A stretch of DNA of 64,000 nt, from assembly GCF_037126175.1 (NCBI RefSeq), contig NZ_CP146986.1:930001-994000 (forward strand), given 5' to 3'. The DNA is from Pseudomonas sp. RSB 5.4. Lineage in GTDB: Bacteria; Pseudomonadota; Gammaproteobacteria; Pseudomonadales; Pseudomonadaceae. Below, piece by piece: positions 1 to 9,004 of the stretch. The position numbers and the translations under genes were made by a program. A model generated the notes under the pieces. It had not been told where the DNA came from and ran no database searches. It saw only the letters and a program-made list of their open reading frames with translations. Position 1 is the stretch's first letter. Each line of letters starts with the position of its first letter.

Positions 1-243
1 CAGCGGTTGAAGAAATGCCGCGCTGTCGATCATCCGGGCGTAACTGTCCAGGTCGGCCTTGCGCGTCATCAGCATCGGGTTCAGCGGCCCGAATCCAACG
101 CTCACCAACCGTGAATCGGCGTAGGCAGGCAGGCCTTGCGGCGTGGCAAAACGGGCGTCGATGCCCGCGTTGTGCAGCGCCTGCCACGGCACGCTGCTTT
201 CAGTCGGGTCGTAATCGGCGGACGGCAACAGAATCAGAATCAT
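1..243 (-). CDS. DJ-1/PfpI family protein, N-terminal part (cut by window edge)
   Basis: The first 81 codons of a leftward gene are visible; the rest lies before the window. It opens MILILLPSADYDPTE, a beta strand plus loop typical of the DJ-1/PfpI (class I amidotransferase-like) family. That family includes chaperone/deglycase-like proteins, proteases and isonitrile hydratases. The nucleophile-elbow cysteine would lie further on and cannot be checked. The start is the ATG at 243; no longer reading is needed to complete the first strand. The family assignment is from recall of the N-terminal pattern only, so the specific activity is open. Confidence 0.65.
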   Translation of the reverse strand, partial: MILILLPSADYDPTESSVPWQALHNAGIDARFATPQGLPAYADSRLVSVGFGPLNPMLMTRKADLDSYARMIDSAAFLQPL

Positions 244-303
244 CCAGAGCAAACTCCCGGGCCGGGATTGGCCGCTGATCTGGAGCGTAGTCGATTTTGA
301 CTG

Positions 304-1137
304 TCAGCCGCGATATTGGCCGGGTGTCGCGGCCAGATGCTGTTTGAACGCGCGCTGGAAGTGCGCTTGATCGGCAAACCCTGCTTCAAGGGCGACATCG
401 GCAATCAACTGGCCGCTGCGCAGGCGTTCGCGGGCGAACTGGATGCGCTGGTTGACCACGAACGCGTGCGGGGTCATGCCGTAAAGCTGCTTGAAGGCGC
501 GGATCAGGTACGAGGGCGACAGCTGCGCCGCCGTGCAGATGTCCTCCAGGCTGAGCAGATCGGTGCAGTGTTCACGAATGAAATCGGCGGCGCGTTCGAG
601 CTTGAAATTCGGCTCGCGCAACGGTTGTTCCGCCGGGTTCAGGCGCAGCTGCAGGTCGCTGAAAAACTCTACCGCTGCGCTCTGTTTACGCAGTACATCC
701 TGCTGCTCATCGACCAGTGTGGCGTACAACCCTTGCAGCGCCCGGAACAGCCGAGCGTCATTCAAGTGCGTGCTGGAAAATCGGCGGAACTCAAGCTCGT
801 TACTGAACCCCAACTGATGCTGCAAGTCCGTCAGCCACGGCGTTTCCACATACAACATCAGATACGACCACGGCTGATTATCGATCGGATTGCAGGCGTG
901 CACATCGCCCGGATTCATCAGCACCACGGTGCCGGCGGCGACGTCGAACGTCGATTGCTCATGCACATAAATGCTGCGCCCGGCGGTGATCGCACCGATG
1001 GAAAAATGCGCATGGGAATGGCGCGCGTAGCAGACCTCACGGCCATCGGCGATAGCCCGCGCTTCGATGAAGGGCAGGGCGTCGTCACGCCAGAAGTGTG
1101 GCGCTTTTTCAGGGCTTTTGGCGGCGGCGTGTTTCAT
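304..1137 (-). CDS. AraC-family transcriptional regulator with cupin N-terminus
   Basis: 277 aa. The N-terminal half (about residues 20-150) is an AraC-type cupin sensor: the stretch around CYARHSHAHFSIGAI has the His-rich first cupin motif, followed by GTVVLMNPGDVHAC. The C-terminal 100 residues hold two helix-turn-helix units (LEDICTAAQLSPSYLIRAFK, then IADVALEAGFADQAHFQRAF), ending with the usual TPGQYR signature. It should bind DNA as a one-component regulator sensing a small ligand. It lies between a DJ-1/PfpI gene and a PhnB-like gene, all leftward, so either could be a target; this is inference from position only. The ligand is unknown. Confidence 0.9.
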   Translation of the reverse strand: MKHAAAKSPEKAPHFWRDDALPFIEARAIADGREVCYARHSHAHFSIGAITAGRSIYVHEQSTFDVAAGTVVLMNPGDVHACNPIDNQPWSYLMLYVETPWLTDLQHQLGFSNELEFRRFSSTHLNDARLFRALQGLYATLVDEQQDVLRKQSAAVEFFSDLQLRLNPAEQPLREPNFKLERAADFIREHCTDLLSLEDICTAAQLSPSYLIRAFKQLYGMTPHAFVVNQRIQFARERLRSGQLIADVALEAGFADQAHFQRAFKQHLAATPGQYRG

Positions 1138-1172
1138 CGTTATTGTTCCCGGCAGGCCAGAACCGGAGTGTA

Positions 1173-1676
1173 TTAGCTCTGGCCGGCAAAGGCCCGCTCA
1201 AGTTCGGCGATGTCGAGTTTTTTCATCTTGAACATGGCCTGCATCGCCCTTTGCGACTTAGTGGTGTCGGGGTCTTGCATCATGTGCATGAAGGCCACCG
1301 GTACAATCTGCCACGACACCCCGAACTTGTCCTTGAGCCAACCGCATTGCTGGGCCTCAACCGGGCCGCCGGCCGACAGGTTGCCCCAGAAGTGGTCGAC
1401 TTCTTCCTGATTCTGGCAATTGACCTGAAACGATATGGCTTCACTGAACTTGAACATCGGCCCGCCGTTGAGGCCGGTGAAGGTCTGGCCGTCGAGTTCG
1501 AAACTGACAGTCATCACCGCACCTTCCGGCTTGCCGTGAAATTCCTGGCCGACCTTGCTGTAGTGGGTCAGGCCGGTGATTTTCGAATGATCGAAAACCG
1601 AGCAATAGAACTTCGCAGCAGCTTCGGCCTGATCATCGAACCACAGGCACGGTGTGAGTTTTTGAAAGCGTTGCAT
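1173..1676 (-). CDS. PhnB-like VOC superfamily protein
   Basis: About 167 aa from the preferred start. It begins MQRFQKLTPCLWFDDQAE and carries the VOC (vicinal oxygen chelate) fold of the PhnB / 3-demethylubiquinone methyltransferase-like group: AKFYCSVFDHSKI, FTGLNGGPMFKFSEAISF, HFWGNLS and a C-terminal GVSWQIVP. The family is widespread, and most members have no proven activity despite the inherited methyltransferase label. Start choice: an ATG at 1685 has GAGG immediately abutting it, while the ATG at 1676 sits nine bases after GAGG, which is a usable Shine-Dalgarno distance; 1676 is therefore preferred. It precedes a REP pair on its upstream side. Confidence 0.8.
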   Translation of the reverse strand: MQRFQKLTPCLWFDDQAEAAAKFYCSVFDHSKITGLTHYSKVGQEFHGKPEGAVMTVSFELDGQTFTGLNGGPMFKFSEAISFQVNCQNQEEVDHFWGNLSAGGPVEAQQCGWLKDKFGVSWQIVPVAFMHMMQDPDTTKSQRAMQAMFKMKKLDIAELERAFAGQS

Positions 1677-1781
1677 GGCAGTCATCCTCGGCAGGTTAGA
1701 CACGCAGGATAATCAGCGTAGTCAGTCCTTGGTCGAGTGGCGGTGCCGTAGATCGACAAGTGCTTCGCGGTCGAACACAAA

Positions 1782-1877
1782 CCCCTGTAGGAGTGAGCCT
1801 GCTCGCGATGACGTTGGTACAGGCGTTGGTGTTGCCTGAGCCTACGCCATCGCGAGCAGGCTCACTCCTACAAGGGG
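1782..1877. repeat. REPIN (two inverted REP arms)
   Basis: The left arm CCCCTGTAGGAGTGAGCCTG and the right arm CAGGCTCACTCCTACAAGGGG are inverted around about 55 bases, with the inner CTCGCGATG/CATCGCGAG also pairing. This is the REPIN layout common in P. fluorescens. The right arm runs into the neighbouring methyltransferase gene and supplies its stop codon at 1868-1870. Confidence 0.9.
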
Positions 1878-2542
1878 CGCTGCTCGGCAATCATCAACAG
1901 GGACTGCGGCGCCGCACTTTGCGGATGCTGCGGTTCGTGCAGGCCGACCAGTCTGAACCCCGCCATGTCCAAGGCATTCAGCCAACTCGACAGCGTGCGG
2001 AAATACCACGGCATCGGCTGCCACTGGCCCTTGAACCCGGCGAAGGATTCTTCACGCCAGCCATCCTGATAATCGCCAGCCGCCACGGCCCACGGATGCA
2101 GGGTCTGAATGATCATGGTGCCGCCCGGAACCAGCAACGCATTCATCGCGGCGAGCAGCGCAATGATGTCCTGATGCAGCAGCGAGAAATTAGCGCAGAC
2201 CAAATCGTAATCACTGCCGACATCGACCCGGGCGTCGACCAGCGCCTCATAACTGGCGACATGCACCTTGGCCGAACCGGCCTCACGTGCTGCCTCGATC
2301 AGCGTTGCATCGCCATCGACACCCGCCGCATCGATACCGCGATCCGCCAGCGCCCGCAACAACCAGCCTTCACCGCAACCCAGATCCAGCACGCGCGCGG
2401 GTTGACGGCTCATGATCGCCAGCAGGATCGCCTGATCGGTGACCTGCTGACGGCTTTCGATGGCACCGCTGCGGATCACTTCGATCCAGGCATCGGCGTT
2501 GTCGTGCCAGCTCTGCAGAAGGGTGGATTCGGGTGAAGGCAT
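1868..2542 (-). CDS. class I SAM-dependent methyltransferase
   Basis: 224 aa. Motif I is clear (RVLDLGCGEGWLLRALADRG, near residue 50), followed by the acidic motif II (AAGVDGDATLIEAAR) and a later YDLVCANFSLLHQD, which fits motif IV in a Rossmann methyltransferase. The substrate is unknown; the product resembles the unspecific methyltransferase type 11/12 group. The start is the ATG at 2542, preceded by GGAG at eight bases. The last codons (Arg-Pro-Leu-stop) come from REP sequence, so the C-terminus was probably reset by insertion of the repeat. A GFA-family gene is divergent from it. Confidence 0.8.
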   Translation of the reverse strand: MPSPESTLLQSWHDNADAWIEVIRSGAIESRQQVTDQAILLAIMSRQPARVLDLGCGEGWLLRALADRGIDAAGVDGDATLIEAAREAGSAKVHVASYEALVDARVDVGSDYDLVCANFSLLHQDIIALLAAMNALLVPGGTMIIQTLHPWAVAAGDYQDGWREESFAGFKGQWQPMPWYFRTLSSWLNALDMAGFRLVGLHEPQHPQSAAPQSLLMIAEQRPL

Positions 2543-2635
2543 GGCGCTGTCTCCGGTAAAAGGCAGATTGTGAGCGTTCGCTGATGCGCCTGCTATGTTC
2601 AAAAGCTGAACAGAGTCTGGCAGAGGATAGACACC

Positions 2636-3028
2636 ATGACCCCATTAACTGGCGGTTGCCTGTGCGGCGATGTGCGTTTCGAAGCATCGGGCCAACCTTA
2701 CCGCGTCGGCATCTGCCACTGTCTCGATTGCCGAAAGCACCACGGTGCGTTGTTCCATGCCTCGGCGATATTTCCCGAGAATGCGGTGACCGTCAGCGGC
2801 AAAACCGGCGAGTATCAAGGGCGAGTGTTCTGTCCGCGCTGTGGTTCACCGGTACTTGCACGTTCGGGAGATGAAATTGAAGTGAATGTCGGCTCGCTGG
2901 ACGCGCCGAACCAGTTCAAGCCGACTTATGAGTTGTGGACTATCCGTCGTGAGGCCTGGTTGCCGGCGCTGCCGCTGGCGCACCACTACGAACGTGATCG
3001 CGAAGGGACGGGGCGTTCCGAGGCATAA
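2636..3028 (+). CDS. GFA-family (Mss4-like fold) zinc protein
   Basis: 130 aa. It has all metal-binding motifs of the glutathione-dependent formaldehyde-activating (GFA) family: GGCLCGDVRF at the N-terminus, GICHCLDCRK near residue 30 and VFCPRCGSPV near residue 64. These cysteines hold two zinc ions in a Mss4-like beta fold. True Gfa catalyses S-hydroxymethylglutathione formation, but most short members like this one have no assigned reaction. AGAGGA precedes the ATG at 2636. It is transcribed away from the methyltransferase gene; a REPIN pair follows. Confidence 0.85.
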   Translation: MTPLTGGCLCGDVRFEASGQPYRVGICHCLDCRKHHGALFHASAIFPENAVTVSGKTGEYQGRVFCPRCGSPVLARSGDEIEVNVGSLDAPNQFKPTYELWTIRREAWLPALPLAHHYERDREGTGRSEA

Positions 3029-3030
3029 CC

Positions 3031-3121
3031 TTGTAGGAGCGAGCCTGCTCGCGAATGCGGTGGGTCAGCCACCCCATCATTGATTGACCGATTGCCTTCG
3101 CCAGCAGGCTGGCTCCCACAC
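3031..3121. repeat. REPIN, diverged arms
   Basis: TTGTAGGAGCGAGCCTGCTC opens the element, and GCCAGCAGGCTGGCTCCCACA closes it in inverted orientation. The arms are less alike than in the other elements of this window, so it is an older or hybrid copy. Confidence 0.8.
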
Positions 3122-3160
3122 GGTCCTGTTGTGTCCGAGTATTCAGCAACCACCTGAAAG

Positions 3161-3252
3161 CCTGTGGGAGCTGGCTTGCCAGCGATGGGGCCGGCACATC
3201 CACAGTTGATGTTGCCTGACCCACCGCCATCGCTGGCAAGTCAGCTCCCACA
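3161..3252. repeat. REPIN
   Basis: CCTGTGGGAGCTGGCTTGCC and an inverted GGCAAGTCAGCTCCCACA flank about 50 bases. This is the AGCTGGCTTGCCAGC subtype of the REP core, seen again near 8648 and 8974. The element lies between the GFA gene and the convergent alpha/beta hydrolase gene. Confidence 0.85.
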
Positions 3253-3312
3253 ATGATGTGTGGTTCCTGCAGATCTCTGATCACCTCCGCGGGAGCATGA
3301 AACGCTCGAATT

Positions 3313-4143
3313 TCAGCCGCGAATAAAGGCCAGCAAATCGGCATTGATCGTCGCTGCCTCAGTCGTCGGCATCCCGTGCGGAAACCCCGGATACGACTTC
3401 AACGTGCCATTTGGCAGCAACTTCGCCGACAAAGGCCCCGAGTTCGCATACGGCACAATCTGATCATCCTCGCCATGCATCACCAGCACCGGCACGGTGA
3501 CCTTCTTCAAATCTTCGGTGAAATCGGTCTGCGAGAACGCGACGATCCCGTCGTAATGTGCCTTGGCGCCGCCGATCATGCCCTGACGCCACCAGTTGCC
3601 GATGATCCCCTCGGAAGGCTTGGCACCGGGGCGGTTGTAGCCGTAGAACGGGCCGCTGGGGATATCCCGGTAGAACTGCGCGCGATTGGCCGCCAGTTGC
3701 GCCTGAAAATCGTCGAACACCGATTTCGGCAATCCGCCCGGATTGCTCTCGGTCTTGACCATCAGTGGCGGCACCGCGCTGATCAGCACGCCTTTGGCGA
3801 CGTTGTGCTGTCCATGCCGGGCGATGTAGTGGATGACCTCGCCGCCGCCGGTGGAGTGGCCGACATGCACCACGTTCTTCACCCCCAGATGTGTGACCAC
3901 TGCCAGCGCATCGTCGGCGTAATGGTCCATGTCATGGCCGTCCCAGACCTGGCTCGAGCGTCCGTGCCCACGACGGTCGTGGGCAATCACCCGAAAGCCC
4001 TGGCCCAGGAAGAACAGCATCTGCGCGTCCCAGTCATCCGAGCTGAGCGGCCAGCCGTGGTGGAAGTGGATCACCGGGGCGTCCTTCGGGCCCCAGTCCT
4101 TGTAGAAAATTTCGACGCCGTCTTTGGTGTTGACAAATCCCAT
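3313..4143 (-). CDS. alpha/beta hydrolase, non-haem chloroperoxidase/arylesterase-like
   Basis: 276 aa, full length for the family. The alpha/beta hydrolase triad is readable: nucleophile Ser97 in GHSTGG, Asp226/227 in MHGEDDQIVP and His256 in GFPHGMPT. The oxyanion region is FHHGWPLSSDDW, followed by AHDRRGHGRSSQ. This pattern matches the cofactor-free haloperoxidase (perhydrolase/esterase) subgroup; the physiological substrate is usually unknown. It has no signal peptide, so it should be cytoplasmic. It is divergent from the molybdenum hydroxylase operon, with about 250 bases between them. Confidence 0.85.
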   Translation of the reverse strand: MGFVNTKDGVEIFYKDWGPKDAPVIHFHHGWPLSSDDWDAQMLFFLGQGFRVIAHDRRGHGRSSQVWDGHDMDHYADDALAVVTHLGVKNVVHVGHSTGGGEVIHYIARHGQHNVAKGVLISAVPPLMVKTESNPGGLPKSVFDDFQAQLAANRAQFYRDIPSGPFYGYNRPGAKPSEGIIGNWWRQGMIGGAKAHYDGIVAFSQTDFTEDLKKVTVPVLVMHGEDDQIVPYANSGPLSAKLLPNGTLKSYPGFPHGMPTTEAATINADLLAFIRG

Positions 4144-4393
4144 GTTCGCGACTCCTGACCAAGGTGAGGGTTACCGCGCTCGTCGCAGACCGGTCGTGAT
4201 GGTTCGGATGAGCGCCGTTATCAGCCAGAAGATTAAAGTCGACATTTTTGCGTTGAGGCATGACCGGTGGTCGCAACGTCTGGCGTCGCGCGCAAATTAG
4301 ACTTTGCTGAAAGGGATAAGCCGAGGCGCGCACAGGCTTCGATGGCCGTAGCGACGCCCCTTCAGAACACCGTGAGTCTGAGGAAAATCCCCG

Positions 4394-4849
4394 ATGCTGA
4401 CCTTGAATATCAATGGCAAGGATCAGGAGCTCGATGTGCCGGCCGACATGCCGTTGCTCTGGGTCCTGCGTGACGTTGCGCACCTGACCGGTACCAAATT
4501 CGGCTGTGGCATGGCCCAGTGTGGCGCCTGCACCGTACACGTCGATGGCGCACCGTTGCGTGCCTGTATCACGCCCGCCACCGCCGTGGCCCACGGCCAG
4601 AAAATTCTCACCATCGAAGGCCTTTCGACCGATGGCTCGCACCCGGTGCAGCAGGCCTGGGCCGAACTCGATGTGGTGCAGTGCGGTTACTGCCAGTCGG
4701 GGCAGATCATGTCTGCCGCCGCGCTGCTGGCGAAAATCCCCAAACCGACCGACAGCGATATCGATCAGGCGCTCTCCGGCAACATTTGCCGCTGCGGCAC
4801 CTATCCACGGATCCGTGCGGCGGTTAAGCGCGCGTCCGAAATCGGTTGA
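4394..4849 (+). CDS. iorA: (2Fe-2S) subunit of xanthine-oxidase-family molybdenum hydroxylase, isoquinoline 1-oxidoreductase alpha-like
   Basis: 151 aa. The N-terminal plant-ferredoxin-type cluster uses Cys38, Cys43, Cys46 and Cys58 ([15 protein letters not shown]). The C-terminal helical 2Fe-2S domain has Cys97, Cys100, Cys132 and Cys134 ([17 protein letters not shown]). Such small subunits pass electrons from the Mo-pterin site to an external acceptor. The gene leads a three-gene operon: the large subunit follows after 20 bases and a di-haem protein after that. The IorA name follows the best-known family member; the real substrate could be an aldehyde or another N-heterocycle. Confidence 0.9.
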   Translation: MLTLNINGKDQELDVPADMPLLWVLRDVAHLTGTKFGCGMAQCGACTVHVDGAPLRACITPATAVAHGQKILTIEGLSTDGSHPVQQAWAELDVVQCGYCQSGQIMSAAALLAKIPKPTDSDIDQALSGNICRCGTYPRIRAAVKRASEIG

Positions 4850-4869
4850 TGCATGTTGGGAGAAGGGTG

Positions 4870-7032
4870 ATGAACAGTCCTGTATCGCGTCGCGGATTTC
4901 TCAAGGGCAGTGCCGTGCTGGGTGGCGGTCTGGTGGTGGCGTTCGTGGTCCCCGGTGCCCATCGGTTTGCCATGGCGGCGGAGAATGAAGGCAAGGTCTT
5001 CGCGCCGAATGCGTTTTTACGCATCGCCGCCGACAACAGCGTGACGGTGTTGCTCGGGCATTCGGAAATGGGCCAGGGCATCTGGACCGGCCTGACCATG
5101 CTGATCGCCGAAGAGCTGGACGCCGACTGGTCAACGATCCGCGTCGAACACTCGCCGGCCTCGGCGGCCGATTACGGCATGCCGGCGTTTGGCGGGATGC
5201 AGATTACCGGCGGTTCGACCTCGACCTGGATGGAGTTCGACCGTTACCGACTCGCCGGGGCCACGGCGCGACAGATGCTGGTGGAGGCGGCGGCCAAGCG
5301 TTTCGATGTCGCGCCTTCAGCCATTCGTACTGAATCGGGCGTGGTGATCGCCGGCGATAAACGCGCGACTTACGGCGAACTGGCGGACGCCGCCGGGCAA
5401 CTGCCTGTGCCGGATCCCAAGTCGATCACCTTCAAGGAGGCCAAAGACTGGAAGGTCATCGGCAAGCCGACCAAACGCCTCGATACCCCGGAGAAAATCA
5501 CCGGCCGCGCCAAGTTCGGCATGGACGTGCAGTTCGACGGTTTGATGACCGCGATGGTCGCCCGTGCACCGGTGTTCGGCGCGACGGTCAAATCCTTCGA
5601 AGGCGCCGAGGCGCTGGCGGTCCCCGGCGTGCACAAAGTGGTGCAAGTACCGACGGGCGTGGCGGTGATTGCCGATCATTACTGGGCGGCGAAACTCGGT
5701 CGTGATGCATTAAAAGTCGATTGGGATCTGGGGCCGCATACGGATCTGAGCAGCCAGGGCTTGCTCGACAGCTTCCGCAAACTGGCAGCGACACCGGGGA
5801 CTTCCGCCAGCCAGGCTGGGGATCCGAAAGGCAACTTCGACAAGGCGGCGAAGAAAATCGACGTCGAGTACAGCGTGCCGTATCTGGCGCATGCACCGAT
5901 GGAACCGCTGAACTGTACGGTGAAGATCAGCGCCGAAAAATGCGAGATCTGGACCGGCACGCAATTCCAGACCCTCGATCAAATGGTCGCCGGCAAGATC
6001 ACCGGACTCAAACCCGAGCAAGTGGAGATTCACACCGAGTTTCTTGGCGGCGGTTTCGGGCGCCGGGCCAATCCGACCTCGGACTTCGTCGCCGAAGCGG
6101 TGCAAGTGGCGAAGGCTGCCGGGATGCCGGTGAAAACCGTGTGGTCGCGCGAGGATGACATTCGTGGCGGGTATTACCGCTCGATGTTCCTGCATCAGGC
6201 GCGCATCGGCCTGGACGGGCAGGGCATGCCGCTGAGCTGGCAGCATGTGCTGGTCGGCCAGTCGATCATGACCGGCACTCTGCTGGAAGCGACCATGGTC
6301 AAGAACGGCATCGACCCGACGTCGGTCGAAGGCGTGGCCGACAGCCCGTATATCAAAGGCCTGGCCCATCAACAGGTCGAGCTGCATTCGCCGCAGACCG
6401 GGATCAATGTGCTGTGGCTGCGTTCGGTGGGGCACAGCCACACCGCGTTCGTCATGGAGTCGCTGATCGATGAAATGGCCGCCGCCGCGAACAAGGATCC
6501 GGTCGAATACCGACGCACTTTGCTCAAGGATCATGCGCGCCATCTCGGGGTGCTGAATCTGGCGGTGGAGAAGGCCAACTGGCAAGCGCCATTGCCGGAC
6601 GGGCATGCGTTGGGCGTGGCGGTGCATGAGTCGTTCGGCAGTTATGTGGCGCAGGTGGCCGAGGTCTCGCAGGACAATCTGGCGATCCGCGTGCACCGCG
6701 TGGTGTGTGCGGTGGATTGCGGGATCGCGGTCAATCCGCAGAGCATCGCGGCGCAGATGGAATCGTGCATCACCTTTGGCCTGGGCATGGCGCTACACAG
6801 CAAACTGACGGTCAAGGACGGCGCGGTGGTGCAATCCAACTATCACGACTATCAGGTGCTGCGGCTCAACGAGATGCCGCTGGTCGAGGTGCATATCGTG
6901 CCCAGCAGCGACAAACCCGGCGGCATCGGCGAGGCCGGGGTGCCGCCCACCGCGCCGGCGGTGGCCAACGCGGTGTATGCGCTGACCGGGCAACGGTTGC
7001 GTGAACTGCCGCTGCAACTGGCGGGGGTGTGA
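4870..7032 (+). CDS. iorB: molybdopterin-binding subunit, isoquinoline 1-oxidoreductase beta / aldehyde oxidase family, Tat-exported
   Basis: 720 aa. It starts [20 protein letters not shown], a twin-arginine signal (SRRGFLK), so the holoenzyme is folded in the cytoplasm and exported. Pterin-binding and active-site regions of the family can be seen: [13 protein letters not shown] near residue 50, [11 protein letters not shown] near 395 and [15 protein letters not shown] near the C-terminus, whose Glu fits the conserved catalytic base. The start is the ATG at 4870, preceded by GGAGAAGGG; an in-frame ATG at 4846 lacks that site and would bury the Tat motif. The gene stops one base before the next start, so the two are coupled. 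Confidence 0.9.
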   Translation: MNSPVSRRGFLKGSAVLGGGLVVAFVVPGAHRFAMAAENEGKVFAPNAFLRIAADNSVTVLLGHSEMGQGIWTGLTMLIAEELDADWSTIRVEHSPASAADYGMPAFGGMQITGGSTSTWMEFDRYRLAGATARQMLVEAAAKRFDVAPSAIRTESGVVIAGDKRATYGELADAAGQLPVPDPKSITFKEAKDWKVIGKPTKRLDTPEKITGRAKFGMDVQFDGLMTAMVARAPVFGATVKSFEGAEALAVPGVHKVVQVPTGVAVIADHYWAAKLGRDALKVDWDLGPHTDLSSQGLLDSFRKLAATPGTSASQAGDPKGNFDKAAKKIDVEYSVPYLAHAPMEPLNCTVKISAEKCEIWTGTQFQTLDQMVAGKITGLKPEQVEIHTEFLGGGFGRRANPTSDFVAEAVQVAKAAGMPVKTVWSREDDIRGGYYRSMFLHQARIGLDGQGMPLSWQHVLVGQSIMTGTLLEATMVKNGIDPTSVEGVADSPYIKGLAHQQVELHSPQTGINVLWLRSVGHSHTAFVMESLIDEMAAAANKDPVEYRRTLLKDHARHLGVLNLAVEKANWQAPLPDGHALGVAVHESFGSYVAQVAEVSQDNLAIRVHRVVCAVDCGIAVNPQSIAAQMESCITFGLGMALHSKLTVKDGAVVQSNYHDYQVLRLNEMPLVEVHIVPSSDKPGGIGEAGVPPTAPAVANAVYALTGQRLRELPLQLAGV

Positions 7033-7033
7033 G

Positions 7034-7612
7034 ATGAAACGACATCTGCTGTTGGGCACCATGATCTTGCTGGGGCTGGGCGGCTACGCATCGGACCTGT
7101 TTGCCGATGATCAGGAGGCGCTCAAGGCGTTCGGTACGGTGCAGAAGGTGTTCCAGAGCCCGCGCTGCCAGAACTGTCACATTCCCGGCGACTCGCCGCT
7201 GCAGTTCGATGCGGGCAAACCGCACGCGATGAACGTGGTGCGCGGCATGGACGGCAAGGGCGCCGCCGGTTTGCCCTGCGCCACCTGTCACGCCGAGAGC
7301 AACCCGCCCGACAGTTATGGCCCGCATGCGCCACCGGGTGCGCCGCACTGGAGCCTGCCACCGGCGGCGCACAAAATGGCGTGGATCGGCCTGCCACCGG
7401 ACAAGTTGTGCGCAATGATCAAGGATCGTTCGAGCAACGGCGACCGGGATTTCGCCGCGCTGATAAAACATGTCAGCGATGACAAGTTGGTGCTGTGGGG
7501 CTGGAACCCCGGAGCAGGGCGCGCGCCGGTGCCGGTGCCGCATGACATTTTTGTGGCTCAGTTCAAGCTTTGGGCCGACGCGGGCGGCCCGTGTCCGGTG
7601 GCGGGCGGTTGA
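7034..7612 (+). CDS. di-haem c-type cytochrome-like subunit of the molybdenum hydroxylase
   Basis: 192 aa. The N-terminus ([20 protein letters not shown]) is a signal peptide or membrane anchor. Two c-type haem sites follow: CQNCH at residues 45-49 and CATCH at 82-86. A periplasmic cytochrome is the logical electron acceptor for the exported hydroxylase encoded just upstream, feeding electrons to the respiratory chain. The ATG at 7034 is one base after the upstream stop, so translation is coupled. It is not a canonical single-domain cytochrome c; many genomes annotate homologues only as an isoquinoline 1-oxidoreductase subunit. The cytochrome role is inferred from the motifs and operon. Confidence 0.75.
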   Translation: MKRHLLLGTMILLGLGGYASDLFADDQEALKAFGTVQKVFQSPRCQNCHIPGDSPLQFDAGKPHAMNVVRGMDGKGAAGLPCATCHAESNPPDSYGPHAPPGAPHWSLPPAAHKMAWIGLPPDKLCAMIKDRSSNGDRDFAALIKHVSDDKLVLWGWNPGAGRAPVPVPHDIFVAQFKLWADAGGPCPVAGG

Positions 7613-7674
7613 TGTGTGTGAGTCGCTGGCGAATCAGGCTACTCTAACGGTCATTGACCCTGATGGAGTGCGTG

Positions 7675-8640
7675 ATGCTGGCCCCGATCAAACCCGCCAA
7701 TGAAGCCACCCGAATTCAAGCGCTGCACGGCTTGAATGTCCTCGACTCCGCGCCGGAGGAGCGTTTCGACCGGCTTACGCGGCTGGCCAAGCGCCTGTTC
7801 AACGTGCCGATTGCCTTGGTGACGTTGGTGGGTAGCGATCGTCAGTGGTTCAAGTCTTGCGTGGGGCTGGGCGTCAGTGAAACGCCGAGGGATGTGTCAT
7901 TCTGCGGCCATGCGATCCTTCAGAACGAACTGCTGTTGGTGGCTGATGCCAAGGAGGACGAGCGCTTTCACGACAATCCGCTGGTCACCGGCGAGCCGAA
8001 GATTCGTTTCTATGCCGGCTACCCGCTGACGGTGCCCAATGGCAACAAAATGGGCACGCTGTGCCTGATCGACACCAGACCGCGGGAACTCGACGACGAG
8101 GAGCGCGCCCTGTTGCGCGACCTCGCCGGCATGGCCGAGCAGGAATTGATGGCGGTGCAGATGGCGAGCATGGATGAGCTGACGCTGCTGTCCAACCGCC
8201 GTGGCTTCAAGACTCTGGCCCAGCATGCGCTGGACGCCTGCAAACACCGGGACAAACCGGCGACGCTGCTGTTTTTCGATCTCAATGATTTCAAGCAGAT
8301 CAACGATCGCTACGGCCATGCCGAGGGCGACAGTGCGCTGAAGACCTTCGCCGACGTGCTGCGCATCGCTTTTCGCGAAAGCGATGTGATCGGGCGCTTG
8401 GGCGGCGATGAGTTCGTGGCGCTGCTGACCGGCTCCAGTCACGTCGAAACCACGGCGATCATGGCGCGGCTCAAGGAAATCCTCGACGAGCGCAATGCGA
8501 TGCTGCAGCGCGGCTACGACATTCGCTTCAGCGTCGGCCAGATCGAATACGATTCCCGACGGCATGACACGGTGGATCGGCTGCTGGCCGATGCCGACGA
8601 GGCCATGTATACGCACAAGCAGGCGTTGAAACGGCGCTGA
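7675..8640 (+). CDS. GAF-GGDEF diguanylate cyclase
   Basis: 321 aa. A GAF sensor domain spans about residues 20-160, including VALVTLVGSDRQWFKSCVGL. A GGDEF domain follows, with an intact active-site signature (RLGGDEFVALL) and, five residues before it, RESD, which fits the RxxD inhibitory I-site. It should make cyclic di-GMP in response to a cytoplasmic ligand of the GAF domain and be feedback inhibited. There is no transmembrane segment. GGAG lies six bases before the ATG at 7675, which is preferred over the in-frame ATG at 7654. No partner gene is evident. Confidence 0.9.
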   Translation: MLAPIKPANEATRIQALHGLNVLDSAPEERFDRLTRLAKRLFNVPIALVTLVGSDRQWFKSCVGLGVSETPRDVSFCGHAILQNELLLVADAKEDERFHDNPLVTGEPKIRFYAGYPLTVPNGNKMGTLCLIDTRPRELDDEERALLRDLAGMAEQELMAVQMASMDELTLLSNRRGFKTLAQHALDACKHRDKPATLLFFDLNDFKQINDRYGHAEGDSALKTFADVLRIAFRESDVIGRLGGDEFVALLTGSSHVETTAIMARLKEILDERNAMLQRGYDIRFSVGQIEYDSRRHDTVDRLLADADEAMYTHKQALKRR

Positions 8641-8647
8641 TTCGGCC

Positions 8648-9003
8648 TCATCGCTGGCAAGCCAGCTCCCACAGGTTTCGGTGGAGTATTTCAGGTTTGT
8701 CGCTGATCCCCTGTGGGAGCGGGCTTGCTCGCGAAAGCATCTGGTCAGGCGATATCGATGTTGAATGTGCTGGCCTCTTCGTGAGCAAGCCCACTCCCAC
8801 AGGTTCTCGGGTGTTCACGAAACCCCGGTGCTGCGCAGGCCCCCTGTGGGAGCGGGCTTGCTCGCGAAGGCGTCTGGTCAGGCGATATCGATGTTGAATG
8901 TGATGGTCTCTTCGTGAGCAAGCCCACTCCCACAGGTTTCTCGGGTGTTCACGAAATCCCGGTACTGCGCAGACACCTGTGGGAGCTGGCTTGCCAGCGA
9001 TGC
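8648..9003. repeat. REP cluster with a tandem duplication of 133 bp
   Basis: This 360-base gap holds no gene. A solo REP (TCGCTGGCAAGCCAGCTCCC) lies at 8648-8675. Then a REPIN plus spacer of 133 bases is present twice in tandem (the T of CCTGTGGGAGC falls at 8712, 8845 and, for the start of a third related arm, 8978). The two copies share the internal sequence CTGGTCAGGCGATATCGATG and the right arm GAGCAAGCCCACTCCCACAG. The third arm, near 8974-9003, is of the GAGCTGGCTTGCCAGC subtype. Confidence 0.9.
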
Positions 9004-9004
9004 T

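Noticed and set aside
8708..9003. The regular 133-base repetition as a possible CRISPR array
   Set aside because: The repeated unit is a REPIN with its spacer; the spacers are repeated too, repeats are few and no cas genes are near.
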